Source: Nocardia fusca NBRC 14340 (GTDB taxonomy: Bacteria; Actinomycetota; Actinomycetes; Mycobacteriales; Mycobacteriaceae). Taken from it: a stretch of 64,000 nt of DNA. The notes below the pieces were generated by a model. The model saw only the letters and a list, made by a program, of their open reading frames with translations, did no database searches and had not been told where the DNA came from. A program made the position numbers and the translations under genes. Of this stretch, positions 1 through 8,784 are shown piece after piece; within the stretch, counting starts at the first letter, position 1; each line of letters begins with the position of its first letter. The stretch covers positions 1-64,000 of the forward strand of contig NZ_BDCU01000010.1 of assembly GCF_001618425.1 (NCBI RefSeq), given 5' to 3'.

Positions 1-240
1 CACAGCACCGTCACGAGCAAGCTCACAACCCGACCTCTGCCGGTGAGCTCACTCGCGAAGGCGAAAGCGCGGGCTCACTCGCGGAAGGCGCTGTGTTTTT
101 GTGCGGCGTTGCGGGTTGAGACCCCTTCAGGTCAACCCCAGCTTTCGTGGGCAGGCCGCCGCCGGCCTCGCCCGGCGACCCTTCACCGGCGCCCGTTGCC
201 GCCATCCGTGCCGGTTTTGGGTCGGACGCGGCTCCAGGCG
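1..240. other. Left-edge noncoding stretch
   Basis: No convincing gene is seen here. The overlapping open frames are low-complexity Arg/Pro/Ala translations with no family resemblance. Two features stand out: an imperfect direct repeat (CTCACTCGCGAAGGCG near 50-65, repeated with one extra base near 75-91) and a small hairpin with arms GGGTTGA (113-119) and TCAACCC (132-138). A gene could end just left of the window. Confidence 0.4.
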
Positions 241-274
241 AGAACCCCGCCCGAAGCAATTCTGGCGGGGTTCT
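241..274. terminator. Hairpin terminator downstream of the nitronate monooxygenase gene
   Basis: A perfect 11-bp inverted repeat, AGAACCCCGCC (241-251) and GGCGGGGTTCT (264-274), with a 12-nt loop. It lies 37 nt beyond the stop of the leftward gene at 311. There is no long T-tract on the minus strand, as is common in high-GC actinobacteria. Confidence 0.6.
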
Positions 275-310
275 GCTTTCGGCTTCCGGAAAGCCGACTC
301 TTCGGTGCGG

Positions 311-1438
311 TCAGATATCGCCGTTCAGCTTGTTCAGCCGTTCGCAGGCCGTGACGTACTCCTCGACCAGCCGGTTCATGACGTCGGCCGAGCGTTCCGT
401 CTTGTTCATCATGCCGACCACCTGGCCGACCGGGTTGAAGTTCACGTCCTTGGCGGCTTCCGGGTAGCGGTGGCCGCGCTTCACGCCGTCCAGGGCAACC
501 ATCATCTGCAGCGGCATGGGCAGCGGGTCGGGGGTATCGGCGGACTCCCAGGCGTCGGTCCAGTCGTTGCGCAGCATACGGGCCGGTTTGCCGGTCCAGG
601 CGCGGGAACGGATGGTGTCGTGGCTGGTGGCGTCGATATAGGTCTTCATCTGGGCGGGCGGCACATTGGCCTCTTCCACGGTCAGCCAGATGGAGCCGGT
701 CCACGCGCCCGCGGCGCCCATCGCCATCGCGGCGGCGACCTGGCGGCCGTCGCCGATTCCACCGGCCGCGAGGACCGGCAGATCGCCCACGGCGTCGATG
801 ACCTGCGGCCACAGCACCAGCGAAGAGACCTCACCGCAGTGGCCGCCGCCCTCGGTGCCCTGGCAGACCACGAAGTCCAGGCCGGCGTCCTTGTGGTTCA
901 GCGCGTGTTTCACCGAACCGCACAGCGCGCCGATCAACCGGCCGGATTCCTGGATCTGGGAGACGAACTCCGGCGGCGGGGTGCCGAGCGCGTTGGCGAC
1001 CAGCTTCGCTTTCGGATGCCGCAGGATCACCTCGACCTGCGGCGCGGCAGTGGTGGCGGTCCAGCCGAGCAGCTGCGGATGGACCTCTTCTTCGGGAAGT
1101 TTCGGCACGCCGTGGTCGGCGAGGATCTTCTCGGCGAAGTCGCGATGTCCCTGGGGAACGTGTTTGGCGAGTTCGGCCTCGAGCTGTTCGGGGGACAGGC
1201 CGTCGATGCCCTTGCCCTCGTATTTGGAGGGGATGACGAGGTCGACGCCGTAGGGGTTGTCGCCCACGTGTTCGTCCAGCCAGGCCAGTTCGACCTCGAG
1301 CTGCTCGGCGGTGAACCCGACCGCGCCGAGTACGCCGAGACCGCCGGCGTTGCTGACCGCGGCCGCCACATCGCGGCAGTGGGTGAAGGCGAAGATGGGG
1401 AACTCGATCCCCAGCCGGTCGCAGATATCGGTACGCAT
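311..1438 (-). CDS. Nitronate monooxygenase / 2-nitropropane dioxygenase family flavoprotein
   Basis: 375 aa. The family is FMN-dependent TIM-barrel enzymes that oxidise nitronates or act as enoyl reductase-like proteins. The N-terminus MRTDICDRLGIEFPIFAF, the segment FVVCQGTEGGGHCG (the usual GxEGGGH flavin-side motif), then VLAAGGIGDGRQVAAAMAMGA (phosphate-binding region) and GAWTGS are typical. Length matches the Rv1533-like subgroup. The ATG start at 1438 gives a family-like N-terminus. It is transcribed alone and leftward and ends before a hairpin at 241-274. The true substrate is unknown; members of this family are often misnamed, and some act in steroid or fatty acid metabolism. Confidence 0.85.
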   Translation of the reverse strand: MRTDICDRLGIEFPIFAFTHCRDVAAAVSNAGGLGVLGAVGFTAEQLEVELAWLDEHVGDNPYGVDLVIPSKYEGKGIDGLSPEQLEAELAKHVPQGHRDFAEKILADHGVPKLPEEEVHPQLLGWTATTAAPQVEVILRHPKAKLVANALGTPPPEFVSQIQESGRLIGALCGSVKHALNHKDAGLDFVVCQGTEGGGHCGEVSSLVLWPQVIDAVGDLPVLAAGGIGDGRQVAAAMAMGAAGAWTGSIWLTVEEANVPPAQMKTYIDATSHDTIRSRAWTGKPARMLRNDWTDAWESADTPDPLPMPLQMMVALDGVKRGHRYPEAAKDVNFNPVGQVVGMMNKTERSADVMNRLVEEYVTACERLNKLNGDI

Positions 1439-1588
1439 GGCGGTGCTGTCTCCCTATGCCTGGAACAAGTTACATAATTGCCGCGCGGCGGCTGATCCGG
1501 CCGCTGTCACCCGTGCGGCCCGAATTCGGCGAACACCTCCGATAACGGTGGTCGGCGCAGTGGACCGCGACGGGTGTCATACCTTGAA

Positions 1589-1602
1589 TGTAACACGTTC
1601 TA
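1589..1602. promoter_or_regulatory. Possible KstR-type operator half-conserved
   Basis: TGTAACACGTTCTA contains the AAC-2-GTT core and the right TCTA arm of the palindrome TAGAACNNGTTCTA bound by KstR, the TetR-family steroid-catabolism repressor of mycobacteria and rhodococci. It lies about 150 bp upstream of the monooxygenase start. The left arm is imperfect, so the match could be chance. Confidence 0.25.
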
Positions 1603-1619
1603 GTTTTATTGGAACCGGT

Positions 1620-3020
1620 TCAGCCGCGCGCTCTCGATCCGGCCGCCCGCACCGGCCTCGCCTCTTCCGGATCCGCGGCGGCGTGTACCCGCGGTGCCCG
1701 CGCCGGGACCCTCAGGAACACCCAGAACAACACCACCAGCAGGGTGGCCCGACCCCAGACGCCGAACCGGACCACCGCCTCCATCAGCTCGACCGAATGC
1801 CCGGCCCCCATCGTGTAGAAGTAGCGGAAGACGCCCACTCCGATCGCTATATCGGCGACCAGATAGCTCCATACCACCGGCCACGGCACCGCCAGCAGCA
1901 CCAGGAACGGAATCAGCCACAGGGTGTACTGCGGCGAATGCACCTTGTGGAACAGCAGGAACCCGCACAGCATCGCCCCGCTGACGCCGAGCCACGGGTA
2001 CACACCGGAGTGGGTGTACTGCCGCCATCCCGCCCCCAGGGCCACGGCGAACGACACGATGATCAGCGTCGGCGAGGCGATCGACACGATTTCGGTGAAC
2101 GCGGCGCTGCTCAGCGGGTCGGAGCCGAACAGCGGCCGCAGACCCCAGTACCAGATCGAATTCGTGGTGATATCGGCCTCGCGTTGCTGCTGGAACTCGA
2201 TCGAAGCCCGCCAGCCGTCGAAACCGGCCAGCGCGAACGGCAGATTGACCGCCACCACTGTGCCGCATGCGGCCGCCGCGGTGCCCAGCGCGCCGGCCAC
2301 ATCCGGCCGGGCGCGTTCTCCCGGGCCGGCGCGCCCCCGCTCCCCGCCGGTCAGCACGTACAGCAGCAGCGGGATCACGAAGATCGCCGGATAGATCTTG
2401 AAACAGAACCCCAGGCCCAGCAGCATCGCCGCCACCGCCCCGCGGACGCGTAACGGGCAGCGGGTCGCCGCCATCACCGCGGCGGCCGCCACCATCGTGC
2501 ACACCACCGGAAGTTCCCAGTTGTGGAACGCGTACAGCACCAGCGGCGGTCCCGCGGCCCACAGCAGCGCGGCCCGCCCGGCCAAGCGGGCCAGCAGCCA
2601 GGCGGTGACCAGGGCGAACGGTGCCAGCAGCAGTGCCGAACGGAGCAGGAAGGCCGCGTCGTTGTGGGCTCCCAGCGCGCCGAGCCACATCAGCAGGCCG
2701 CTCAGCACCGGATATTCCACGGCACCGCCGGTAAGGGTGCCGTCGGCGGTGATGCCGCCGTGCACGTAGGGAAAAATATGCTGATCGATATCGCGGCCCA
2801 GCCAGAGGAACTGGATATCGGAATAACAGACCCGGGCGTCCTTGACGTAATCGAAAGCGGCACTGCGACCGTCGGCGCGGAAGGGGGCTCCGGCGCAGCG
2901 CGCCTTGTTGAGAAATGCCACCACGAGGGTCGCGCCGCACAACAGCACAACCATGAGGACGGCGGTACCGCGGCCGACGCGATCGGCCCCGGGCACACGT
3001 AGGGCCGGTCCGATCGACAT
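1620..3020 (-). CDS. DUF2029/GT87 family polytopic membrane glycosyltransferase-like protein (Rv0051-like paralogue)
   Basis: 466 aa with many hydrophobic segments and an N-terminal signal-anchor ([20 protein letters not shown]). It resembles the polyprenyl-phosphate-mannose dependent mannosyltransferases of the cell envelope (GT-C fold): an early extracytoplasmic loop with '[12 protein letters not shown]' and '[16 protein letters not shown]', and a late '[19 protein letters not shown]'. The same motifs (MEYPVLSGMYQY, KVWSPQYSLWLVP) occur in the larger protein at 39433-41274, so the two are paralogues. It is divergent from rpsF. In M. tuberculosis the Rv0051 homologue sits just before rpsF in the same direction; here the copy beside rpsF points away. 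The sugar acceptor is not known. Confidence 0.75.
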   Translation of the reverse strand: MSIGPALRVPGADRVGRGTAVLMVVLLCGATLVVAFLNKARCAGAPFRADGRSAAFDYVKDARVCYSDIQFLWLGRDIDQHIFPYVHGGITADGTLTGGAVEYPVLSGLLMWLGALGAHNDAAFLLRSALLLAPFALVTAWLLARLAGRAALLWAAGPPLVLYAFHNWELPVVCTMVAAAAVMAATRCPLRVRGAVAAMLLGLGFCFKIYPAIFVIPLLLYVLTGGERGRAGPGERARPDVAGALGTAAAACGTVVAVNLPFALAGFDGWRASIEFQQQREADITTNSIWYWGLRPLFGSDPLSSAAFTEIVSIASPTLIIVSFAVALGAGWRQYTHSGVYPWLGVSGAMLCGFLLFHKVHSPQYTLWLIPFLVLLAVPWPVVWSYLVADIAIGVGVFRYFYTMGAGHSVELMEAVVRFGVWGRATLLVVLFWVFLRVPARAPRVHAAADPEEARPVRAAGSRARG

Positions 3021-3313
3021 ACCGACACACTAGTGGGATACGCCACGTGCCGCCGCGCGATCGTATCGGCACCGGGCCGCCGGTGGTGCCCGCGTTCGAC
3101 CAGGTCGGAAGATGTACGAGAAATAGTCGAAATCGACCTCGGGCCGAGCGTGGAATTCCATTTCGCGGCTTCGGTGGCGAGGTCGGCACAGTGACGAAGA
3201 TCGATTTCGTTTCCGGCGGTCCACTCGGGTACTCTTGCCCGGTTGCTGACGCGACGACCCTCCTGCCACGGACCGTCCGTGGCCGACCCCAGACCACAGG
3301 AGGTGATTGGTTC
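3021..3313. promoter_or_regulatory. Divergent promoter region between the GT87 gene and rpsF
   Basis: About 290 bp between divergent genes, expected to hold both promoters. The rpsF Shine-Dalgarno is near-perfect: AGGAGGTGA at 3298-3306, 7 nt before the GTG at 3314. This decides the start against longer in-frame options reaching back to 3047, which would add 89 residues to a 95-residue ribosomal protein. No further motif is called. Confidence 0.6.
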
Positions 3314-3601
3314 GTGCGTCATTATGAAGTGATGGTCATCCTCGATCCGAGCATGGACGAGCGCACCGTCGGACCGTCCCTGGAAAATATGCTCGGCGTT
3401 GTCCGCACCGAGGGCGGCAAAATCGACAAGGTCGATATCTGGGGCCGTAAGCGCCTCGCCTACGAGATTCGTAAACAGGCCGAAGGCATCTACGCGGTGA
3501 TCGATCTGACCGCCGAGCCCGCCACGGTGAACGAACTCGACCGCCAGCTGGGCCTCAACGAGCAGGTGCTGCGCACCAAGGTTCTGCGCAACGACAAGTA
3601 G
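3314..3601 (+). CDS. rpsF: 30S ribosomal protein S6
   Basis: 95 aa. Small-subunit protein that pairs with S18 on the 16S rRNA platform. The protein begins [18 protein letters not shown] and contains [18 protein letters not shown], the strongly conserved S6 core. The GTG start follows a strong ribosome-binding site. It heads the conserved rpsF-ssb-rpsR-rplI cluster, with S18, its ribosomal partner, two genes downstream. Confidence 0.97.
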   Translation: MRHYEVMVILDPSMDERTVGPSLENMLGVVRTEGGKIDKVDIWGRKRLAYEIRKQAEGIYAVIDLTAEPATVNELDRQLGLNEQVLRTKVLRNDK

Positions 3602-3697
3602 TCCCGGCGCCACCGCCGTTTCGTCGGAGTCTGTCTCTAGGCTCTAGCGCAACAGGCGAGTGCACCCGGACTGCACACCGAGCAGGAGGAACCCCCC

Positions 3698-4237
3698 ATG
3701 GCAGCTGGCGATACGGTAATCACGGTCATCGGAAATCTGACGGCCGATCCCGAGCTTCGATTCACGCCCGCGGGCGCGGCGGTGGCCAATTTCACCGTGG
3801 CCTCCACACCCCGCATTTTCGACCGTAATACCAACGAGTGGAAAGACGGCGAAGCGCTGTTCCTGCGCTGCAATATCTGGCGCGAGGCCGCGGAGAACGT
3901 CGCCGAGAGCCTGACCAGGGGATCCCGTGTGATCGTGAGCGGCCGGCTCAAGCAGCGCTCCTTCGAGACCCGTGAGGGCGAGAAGCGCACGGTCGTCGAG
4001 CTCGAGGTCGACGAAGTCGGCCCGTCGCTGCGGTACGCCACGGCCAAGGTCAACAAGACCAGTCGCGGTGGCGGCGGCGGTGGATTCGGTTCCAACAGTG
4101 GCGGTGGTGGTAACTACAACGCCGCAAACGGTGGCGGTGGACGGTCCGAGCAGGGCGCTGCGGACGACCCGTGGGGTAGCGCGCCCGCGGCCGGCTCCTT
4201 CGGGGGCGGGCGGATGGACGATGAACCGCCGTTCTGA
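3698..4237 (+). CDS. ssb: Single-stranded DNA-binding protein
   Basis: 179 aa. Coats single-stranded DNA in replication, recombination and repair. The OB-fold occupies about residues 1-110 ([57 protein letters not shown]). A Gly/Asn-rich linker follows, then the acidic C-terminal tip MDDEPPF that recruits partner proteins. AGGAGG lies 8 nt before the ATG. It is 96 nt after rpsF and presumably cotranscribed, as in other actinobacteria. Length is normal for mycolata SSB. Confidence 0.97.
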   Translation: MAAGDTVITVIGNLTADPELRFTPAGAAVANFTVASTPRIFDRNTNEWKDGEALFLRCNIWREAAENVAESLTRGSRVIVSGRLKQRSFETREGEKRTVVELEVDEVGPSLRYATAKVNKTSRGGGGGGFGSNSGGGGNYNAANGGGGRSEQGAADDPWGSAPAAGSFGGGRMDDEPPF

Positions 4238-4292
4238 GACGGCCCGCACCGGCCCGCGACAGCGGGCCACCAAGAATACGGAGTGAACGAAA

Positions 4293-4544
4293 ATGGCCAA
4301 GGCACCGGCGCGCGAAAAGGTGCTCAAGAAGAAGGCTTGCACTTTCTGCAAGGAGAGCAAGTCCGGAATCGTCGACATCGACTACAAAGATGTGCCGCTG
4401 CTGCGCAAGTACGTCAGTGAGCGTGGCAAGATCCGCGCTCGCCGGGTCACCGGCAACTGCGTACAGCACCAGCGCGATATCGCCATCGCGGTGAAGAACT
4501 CGCGTGAGATGGCGCTGCTGCCCTACGTTTCGACGGCTCGCTGA
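4293..4544 (+). CDS. rpsR: 30S ribosomal protein S18, zinc-binding (C+) type
   Basis: 83 aa. Binds with S6 in the 30S platform. It carries CTFC (Cys16, Cys19) and a third conserved Cys56 in [11 protein letters not shown], so it is the cysteine-containing form rather than the zinc-free paralogue that Zur induces in mycobacteria and streptomycetes. The core [13 protein letters not shown] is invariant in the family. It sits 55 nt after ssb and 18 nt before rplI, in the ribosomal operon. Confidence 0.97.
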   Translation: MAKAPAREKVLKKKACTFCKESKSGIVDIDYKDVPLLRKYVSERGKIRARRVTGNCVQHQRDIAIAVKNSREMALLPYVSTAR

Positions 4545-4562
4545 GAAAGGTCGGTCAAGCAT

Positions 4563-5018
4563 ATGAAGCTCATTCTGACTGCCGATGTGGACAACCTCGG
4601 CGCTCCCGGCGACACCGTCGAGGTCAAGGACGGCTACGGCCGTAACTACCTGCTGCCCCGGGGGCTGGCCATCGTCGCCAGCCGCGGTGCGCAGAAGCAG
4701 GTCGAGGGAATTCGCCGGGCCCAGGAGGCCCGCCGGGTGCGCGATCTCGGCCATGCCAACGAACTGAAGCAGGCCATCGAGGGCCTCGAAGGGGTTTCGC
4801 TGTCGGTCAAGACCGCCGGCACCGGAAAACTCTTCGGTTCGGTCACCCAGTCCGATGTCGCCGCCGCCATCAAGTCGGCCGGAGGCCCGGTGCTGGACAA
4901 GCGGAGCATCGAACTGCCGAAGTCGCATATCAAGGCCACCGGTAAGCACCAGGTGACCGTCCATCTGCACCCGGACGTCGCCGCGAGGTTCGCGCTGGAG
5001 GTCGTGGCCGCCGGCTGA
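4563..5018 (+). CDS. rplI: 50S ribosomal protein L9
   Basis: 151 aa, the usual length. The N-terminal L9 domain starts [20 protein letters not shown] and contains [16 protein letters not shown], the diagnostic L9 signature. A connecting helix and C-terminal domain follow ([17 protein letters not shown]). It is the last gene of the rpsF operon; about 680 bp without a gene follow before dnaB. Confidence 0.97.
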   Translation: MKLILTADVDNLGAPGDTVEVKDGYGRNYLLPRGLAIVASRGAQKQVEGIRRAQEARRVRDLGHANELKQAIEGLEGVSLSVKTAGTGKLFGSVTQSDVAAAIKSAGGPVLDKRSIELPKSHIKATGKHQVTVHLHPDVAARFALEVVAAG

Positions 5019-5697
5019 GCCGGTCCACGAATACATCACCCCGAAACCGGGGATCACGTCCGCTCGGCCATGGGTAAACGTGATCTCCGGTGGGTTGTGT
5101 TGTGCCATAGCAATCGATGGTTAGCCCGGAGATTGCTGAAATTCTTGTGACGGCGGGTGCCTGCATATCCGCGGGCGGCGCCGCTTCGAGCTGGGGGTGT
5201 CTTATCCACAAGACGTGAGTCCTGTGGATCGCTCACAAAACCAACCGGACGTAATGTGACGCAGCTCATATCTGTTCGCCTGTCTGTCAACTCAACACGC
5301 CCGGATGTTCAACATCTCCGACACGCCGATGCTTTGTTTATCCACACTGCGTGGTCGCGAAAAATCTGGATCTAGCTGGGTGTTTTCCCGGGCTGACCTG
5401 CGTTTTCCCCAAGTTGTCCACAAGTTGTGCACAACCTGAGGTGAACTATCCCCAGGTTATCCACAGGTCTGTGCACAGGCGTGGTTGGCATGTGGATAGA
5501 ACCTCGCCTAGGTTCATCGCAGCACCATGTGCGACACCCCGCCACGATGCGGGGGCTCGGTTCTATCTGGGTGATAGCTGGTACGCCTGACCACTGGTCA
5601 CCGGTGCCTCGGCATCCCGGCGAACTTGTCGGACCCGTGGGGTAGAACCGGTCGTCGAAGGGTGCGTCCGGTCAGAAGGAGAGGACGGTCGAGTCGG
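5019..5697. other. Long rplI-dnaB intergenic region with clustered DnaA boxes
   Basis: No open frame here resembles a protein. From 5202 to 5499 there are three exact TTATCCACA boxes (5202-5210, 5338-5346, 5457-5465), one TTGTCCACA (5414-5422), one reverse-strand CTATCCACA (5491-5499) and one reverse-strand CGATCCACA (5223-5231). Weaker relatives TTGTGCACA (5425-5433) and CTGTGCACA (5469-5477) also occur. Locally AT-rich patches sit near 5331-5345 and 5356-5390. Three exact 9-mers in 264 bp is far above chance in GC-rich DNA. dnaA, dnaN, rnpA and rpmH, which flank the usual actinobacterial oriC, are absent. Confidence 0.75.
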
Positions 5698-7080
5698 ATG
5701 GCAGTCGTCGATGACCGCGGGCACACGGACTTCCCGCCGGAGCCTCCCGGCGAGGATTTCGGGCGCCAGCCGCCACACGATATGGCGGCCGAACAGTCGG
5801 TGCTCGGTGGCATGCTGCTCAGCAAGGACGCCATCGCCGACGTGGTCGAAGTACTGCGCTCCGGTGATTTCTACCGGCCCGCCCATCAGGCCGTATACGA
5901 CGCCATCCTCGATCTCTACGGGCGCGGCGAACCCGCCGACCCGGTCACCGTCGCCGCCGGCCTGGACCGCAGCGGCGAACTGAAGAGAATCGGCGGTGCC
6001 CCCTACCTGGTCACGCTCACCCAGACCGTCCCCACTGCGGCGAACGCCGGTTTCTACGCCGAGATCGTGGCCGAGAAGGCGATCCTGCGCCGCTTGGTGG
6101 AAGCAGGCACCCGCATCGTGCAGTACGGCTACGCGGGCGCCGACGGCCAGGACGTCGCCGAGGTGGTCGACCGCGCCCAGGCCGAGGTCTACGAGGTCAC
6201 CGAACGCCGGACCTCCGAAGATTTCCTCCCGCTGGAAGAGCTCCTCCAGCCCACCATGGACGAGATCGACTCCATCGCCTCCCGGGGCGGTATCTCCCTC
6301 GGTGTGCCGACCGGATTCTCCGAACTCGACGAACTCACCAACGGCCTGCACCCCGGCCAGATGATCATCGTCGCCGCGCGACCTGGCGTGGGCAAATCGA
6401 CTTTGGGAATGGATTTCATGCGCAGTGCCTCGATTCGGCACGGGCTGGCGAGCGTGATCTTCTCGCTGGAGATGAGCCGGACCGAGATCGTCATGCGCCT
6501 GCTGTCGGCCGAGGCGAAGATCAAACTCGGGGATATGCGGGCCGGCCGGATGAGCGACGACGACTGGACCAAATTGGCGCGGCGGATGAGCGAGATCAGT
6601 GAGGCACCGCTGTTCGTGGACGATTCGCCGAACCTCACCATGATGGAGATCCGGGCCAAGGCGCGGCGACTCAAACAGCGCCACGACCTGAAACTCGTTG
6701 TGGTGGACTACCTCCAGCTGATGACCTCGGGTAAGAAGGTCGAATCCCGGCAGCAGGAGGTATCGGATTTCTCGCGAAACCTGAAGCTGCTGGCCAAGGA
6801 GCTGGAAGTTCCCGTCATCGCGATCAGCCAGCTGAACCGTGGTCCGGAACAGCGCACCGACAAGCGCCCACAAGTCTCTGACCTGCGTGAATCCGGCTCA
6901 CTCGAGCAGGATGCGGACATGGTCATCCTGCTGCACCGGCCGGACGCCTTCGAGCGTGACGATCCGCGCGGCGGCGAAGCGGACCTCATCGTCGGCAAAC
7001 ACCGTAACGGGCCCACGGCGACCATCACCGTCGCCCACCAGCTGCACCTGTCGCGCTTCGTCGATATGGCCCGCGGCTGA
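5698..7080 (+). CDS. dnaB: Replicative DNA helicase DnaB
   Basis: 460 aa. Hexameric ATP-dependent helicase that unwinds DNA at the replication fork. The N-terminal primase-binding domain (AAEQSVLGGMLLSKDAIADV) is followed by the RecA-fold domain with Walker A GVGKST (about residues 230-235), IFSLEMSRTEIVMRLL, Walker B LVVVDYLQLM, SQLNRGPEQR and the arginine finger region VGKHRNGPT. The start at the ATG MAVVDDRG is chosen because M. tuberculosis DnaB begins MAVVDD; an in-frame start 24 codons upstream gives an unlikely Arg-rich tail. The protein is uninterrupted: the intein known in M. tuberculosis DnaB is absent. Confidence 0.96.
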   Translation: MAVVDDRGHTDFPPEPPGEDFGRQPPHDMAAEQSVLGGMLLSKDAIADVVEVLRSGDFYRPAHQAVYDAILDLYGRGEPADPVTVAAGLDRSGELKRIGGAPYLVTLTQTVPTAANAGFYAEIVAEKAILRRLVEAGTRIVQYGYAGADGQDVAEVVDRAQAEVYEVTERRTSEDFLPLEELLQPTMDEIDSIASRGGISLGVPTGFSELDELTNGLHPGQMIIVAARPGVGKSTLGMDFMRSASIRHGLASVIFSLEMSRTEIVMRLLSAEAKIKLGDMRAGRMSDDDWTKLARRMSEISEAPLFVDDSPNLTMMEIRAKARRLKQRHDLKLVVVDYLQLMTSGKKVESRQQEVSDFSRNLKLLAKELEVPVIAISQLNRGPEQRTDKRPQVSDLRESGSLEQDADMVILLHRPDAFERDDPRGGEADLIVGKHRNGPTATITVAHQLHLSRFVDMARG

Positions 7081-7165
7081 CCCTCTTGTAGGGTTCAGAA
7101 CTCGTGTCGGAATCTCAGAATGATCGACGGTGTCGTAGCGGATCCGACATAGTTCTGAGATTCCG
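7080..7165. repeat. Dispersed repeat copy A with snap-back inverted repeat, at the dnaB 3' end
   Basis: Starts at the last base of the dnaB stop with a hairpin ACCCT-5-AGGGT (7080-7094). It then reads CAGAACTCGTG, shared with copy B. Its right half is a perfect 13-bp inverted repeat, CGGAATCTCAGAA (7108-7120) and TTCTGAGATTCCG (7153-7165), with an internal TGTCGG/CCGACA pair. It may also act as the dnaB terminator. Confidence 0.55.
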
Positions 7166-7229
7166 CTCCTGCTGCGGGCTGATTGGTGGATGATCTTCGC
7201 CAGTCGGCTTCCGTAGCGGGAGGTTTGAG

Positions 7230-7934
7230 TTGGCGAGCGTGAGTGCGCCGAGGTCTCGGCGGTTTGTCGGCGTCGATGCTGTCGAGGTCGCTTTTCGGCG
7301 TGCTGATGGATCCGAGCAGGTCCAGCCGCTGGAAGCCGTTAGGGCCGAGGTGTTGGGCGGGGCGGCTCCGTGGCGGTCGTTCCGCTGGTATCACGGCCAG
7401 CGGCGCTATTCGGGCTCGTATCGGTCGGCGACCGAGTCCGGGCATGTCGTCTACGAGTCGAGGCTCGAGCTGGCCCGGCTGTTGTTCGCCGATTTCGATT
7501 GTTCGGTGCAGCGGATCGTGGCGCAGCCTTTTCGGCTGCGGGTGGAGATCGGAGGCAGGGGTCGCCGGCACATCCCGGACTTCTTGCTGCACACCGGATC
7601 GGGTCCAGTGGTGGCCGATGTGAAACCTGCTAAACGGTTACAGAATCCGGAGGTCGCGTTCACGTTCGAGTGGACCGAGCAGGCGGTGGCGGCGCGTGGC
7701 TGGCGATATGAGGTCTGGAGCGAACCGGAGCCGATCGAACTGGGCAATATCCGATTCCTCGCGGGCTACCGGCGGGCTTGGTTGTTCGAGCCGGACGTCG
7801 ACCTCGACGGCGAAATCCTCACAAGCCGCACCCGCGGCCGGAGAACCCCGATGACGCTGACGCCACTCGGCCAAGCCGTCCTCGACGCCATCTGCCACCG
7901 ACAACCAGACATGCTGGTCGGTCACACGGAATAG
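7230..7934 (+). CDS. TnsA-like transposase endonuclease, orphan
   Basis: 234 aa. Resembles the TnsA-like heteromeric transposase endonuclease subunits widespread in actinobacteria; in Tn7, TnsA cuts the 5' ends of the element while TnsB cuts and joins the 3' ends. A restriction-fold active site is plausible: acidic residues in YESRLELARL (Glu76/Glu80), Asp117 in HIPDFLL and the VADVKP block with Asp130 and Lys132. The C-terminal part has the usual AGYRRAWLFEPD segment. The TTG start follows GGGAGG by 6 nt; GTG at 7239 is an alternative. No TnsB, TnsC or target-selection gene is nearby, so its partner is unknown. Repeat copies A and B flank this gene and the next. Confidence 0.75.
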   Translation: MASVSAPRSRRFVGVDAVEVAFRRADGSEQVQPLEAVRAEVLGGAAPWRSFRWYHGQRRYSGSYRSATESGHVVYESRLELARLLFADFDCSVQRIVAQPFRLRVEIGGRGRRHIPDFLLHTGSGPVVADVKPAKRLQNPEVAFTFEWTEQAVAARGWRYEVWSEPEPIELGNIRFLAGYRRAWLFEPDVDLDGEILTSRTRGRRTPMTLTPLGQAVLDAICHRQPDMLVGHTE

Positions 7935-8020
7935 AACCGCCACAACCGGACCGGTGGAAACTGTCGGCACTCACCGCTAGCGTCCATCCCGCTGACCGAA
8001 TCCGACCATCGGAGTGAATC

Positions 8021-8443
8021 ATGGGAACCGTAGTATCGTTCAAACGCATATCCGACGCACAACTGGCACAGATCGTCGCCGATCCGGACCAGTACTGGGA
8101 AGTGATCGACGACGACCCGGGCAGCACCGTGCCCGACGGTTATCTCGACAAAGCCTGGTCCGGCCTTTCCGACCTCCTCATGAGTTCCGGCACCGGGATA
8201 AACCTCATCGCCGACGGCGAGCTGATCGATGGCTCCGAAGGTTTGTTCTACTGGTCGTCCGCACTGGTCCAGCGGACCGCGGAAAAGCTGGGCGACATAC
8301 CTTTCGCCACACTCGCCGCTCACTACGAAACCACACCCGCCGACGACGAGCTCGACTACTTGCGCGAGTACTACGACGTGCTGGTGAAATTCTTCGGTTC
8401 GGCCGCCACCGCAGGTTCCGCAGCAGTCATGTCCATGGGTTGA
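8021..8443 (+). CDS. DUF1877 (YfbM-like) family protein
   Basis: 140 aa. The family has no established biochemical function. The N-terminus MGTVVSFKRISDAQLAQIVADP, then YLDKAWSGLSDLLMSSGTG and the late YLREYYDVLVKFFGSAATAG, match the small soluble DUF1877/YfbM family, in which a conserved 'DKxWxGlhxLL' segment is diagnostic. Members are often found beside mobile or toxin-immunity loci, which agrees with its place behind the TnsA-like gene. It has no signal peptide or membrane segment. Confidence 0.75.
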   Translation: MGTVVSFKRISDAQLAQIVADPDQYWEVIDDDPGSTVPDGYLDKAWSGLSDLLMSSGTGINLIADGELIDGSEGLFYWSSALVQRTAEKLGDIPFATLAAHYETTPADDELDYLREYYDVLVKFFGSAATAGSAAVMSMG

Positions 8444-8784
8444 CAGACGGCCGCCACGGATCTCCGGGCGGTTCAGGCGTTCGTTCCCGAGGATTCGCAG
8501 TCACTTTTCAGGACATCTGGCACTGGGTTGTCAATCCCGAGGAAATGCCACCGATTTGAGACCGCAACCCGCCATGTCACCATGAGACTGATACCAAAAC
8601 CACAGGTCACAGCATTACGAGATGCCACGAATTCTGGGACCCTACAACCGAGGTGTAGGGTCTCAGAACTCGTGGCCAGATCTCGGAAAGTTTGGCCATG
8701 ATTCGGCCAGTAGGCCATCGAACCGGTTCCGCACCGTAGGCCACAGACCGGCTGCACAGCGTCAGAGAACCGTCCAGTCGAGTG
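8444..8784. other. Convergent intergenic region holding repeat copy B
   Basis: 341 bp between the 3' ends of the DUF1877 gene and the SDR gene. No gene is seen. It holds repeat copy B (8542-8697), whose hairpin could terminate both genes. Confidence 0.5.
8542..8697. repeat. Dispersed repeat copy B
   Basis: The longest copy. It starts GAAATGCCACCGATTTGAG and has AACCACAG near 8598, GATGCCACGAATT near 8621, and a 9-bp perfect hairpin GACCCTACA (8638-8646) / TGTAGGGTC (8654-8662). It ends TCTCAGAACTCGTGGCCAGA and TCTCGGAAAG. Copy C shares the first two-thirds; copies A and D share the 3' third. Confidence 0.65.

Noticed and set aside
5202..5499. Calling the rplI-dnaB gap the chromosomal oriC
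   Set aside because: DnaA boxes are convincing, but dnaA, dnaN, rnpA and rpmH are absent and no skew data are available; reported only as a DnaA-box cluster.
5698..7080. Intein in dnaB
   Set aside because: The helicase motifs follow each other at normal spacing and the protein is 460 residues, so no intein is inserted.
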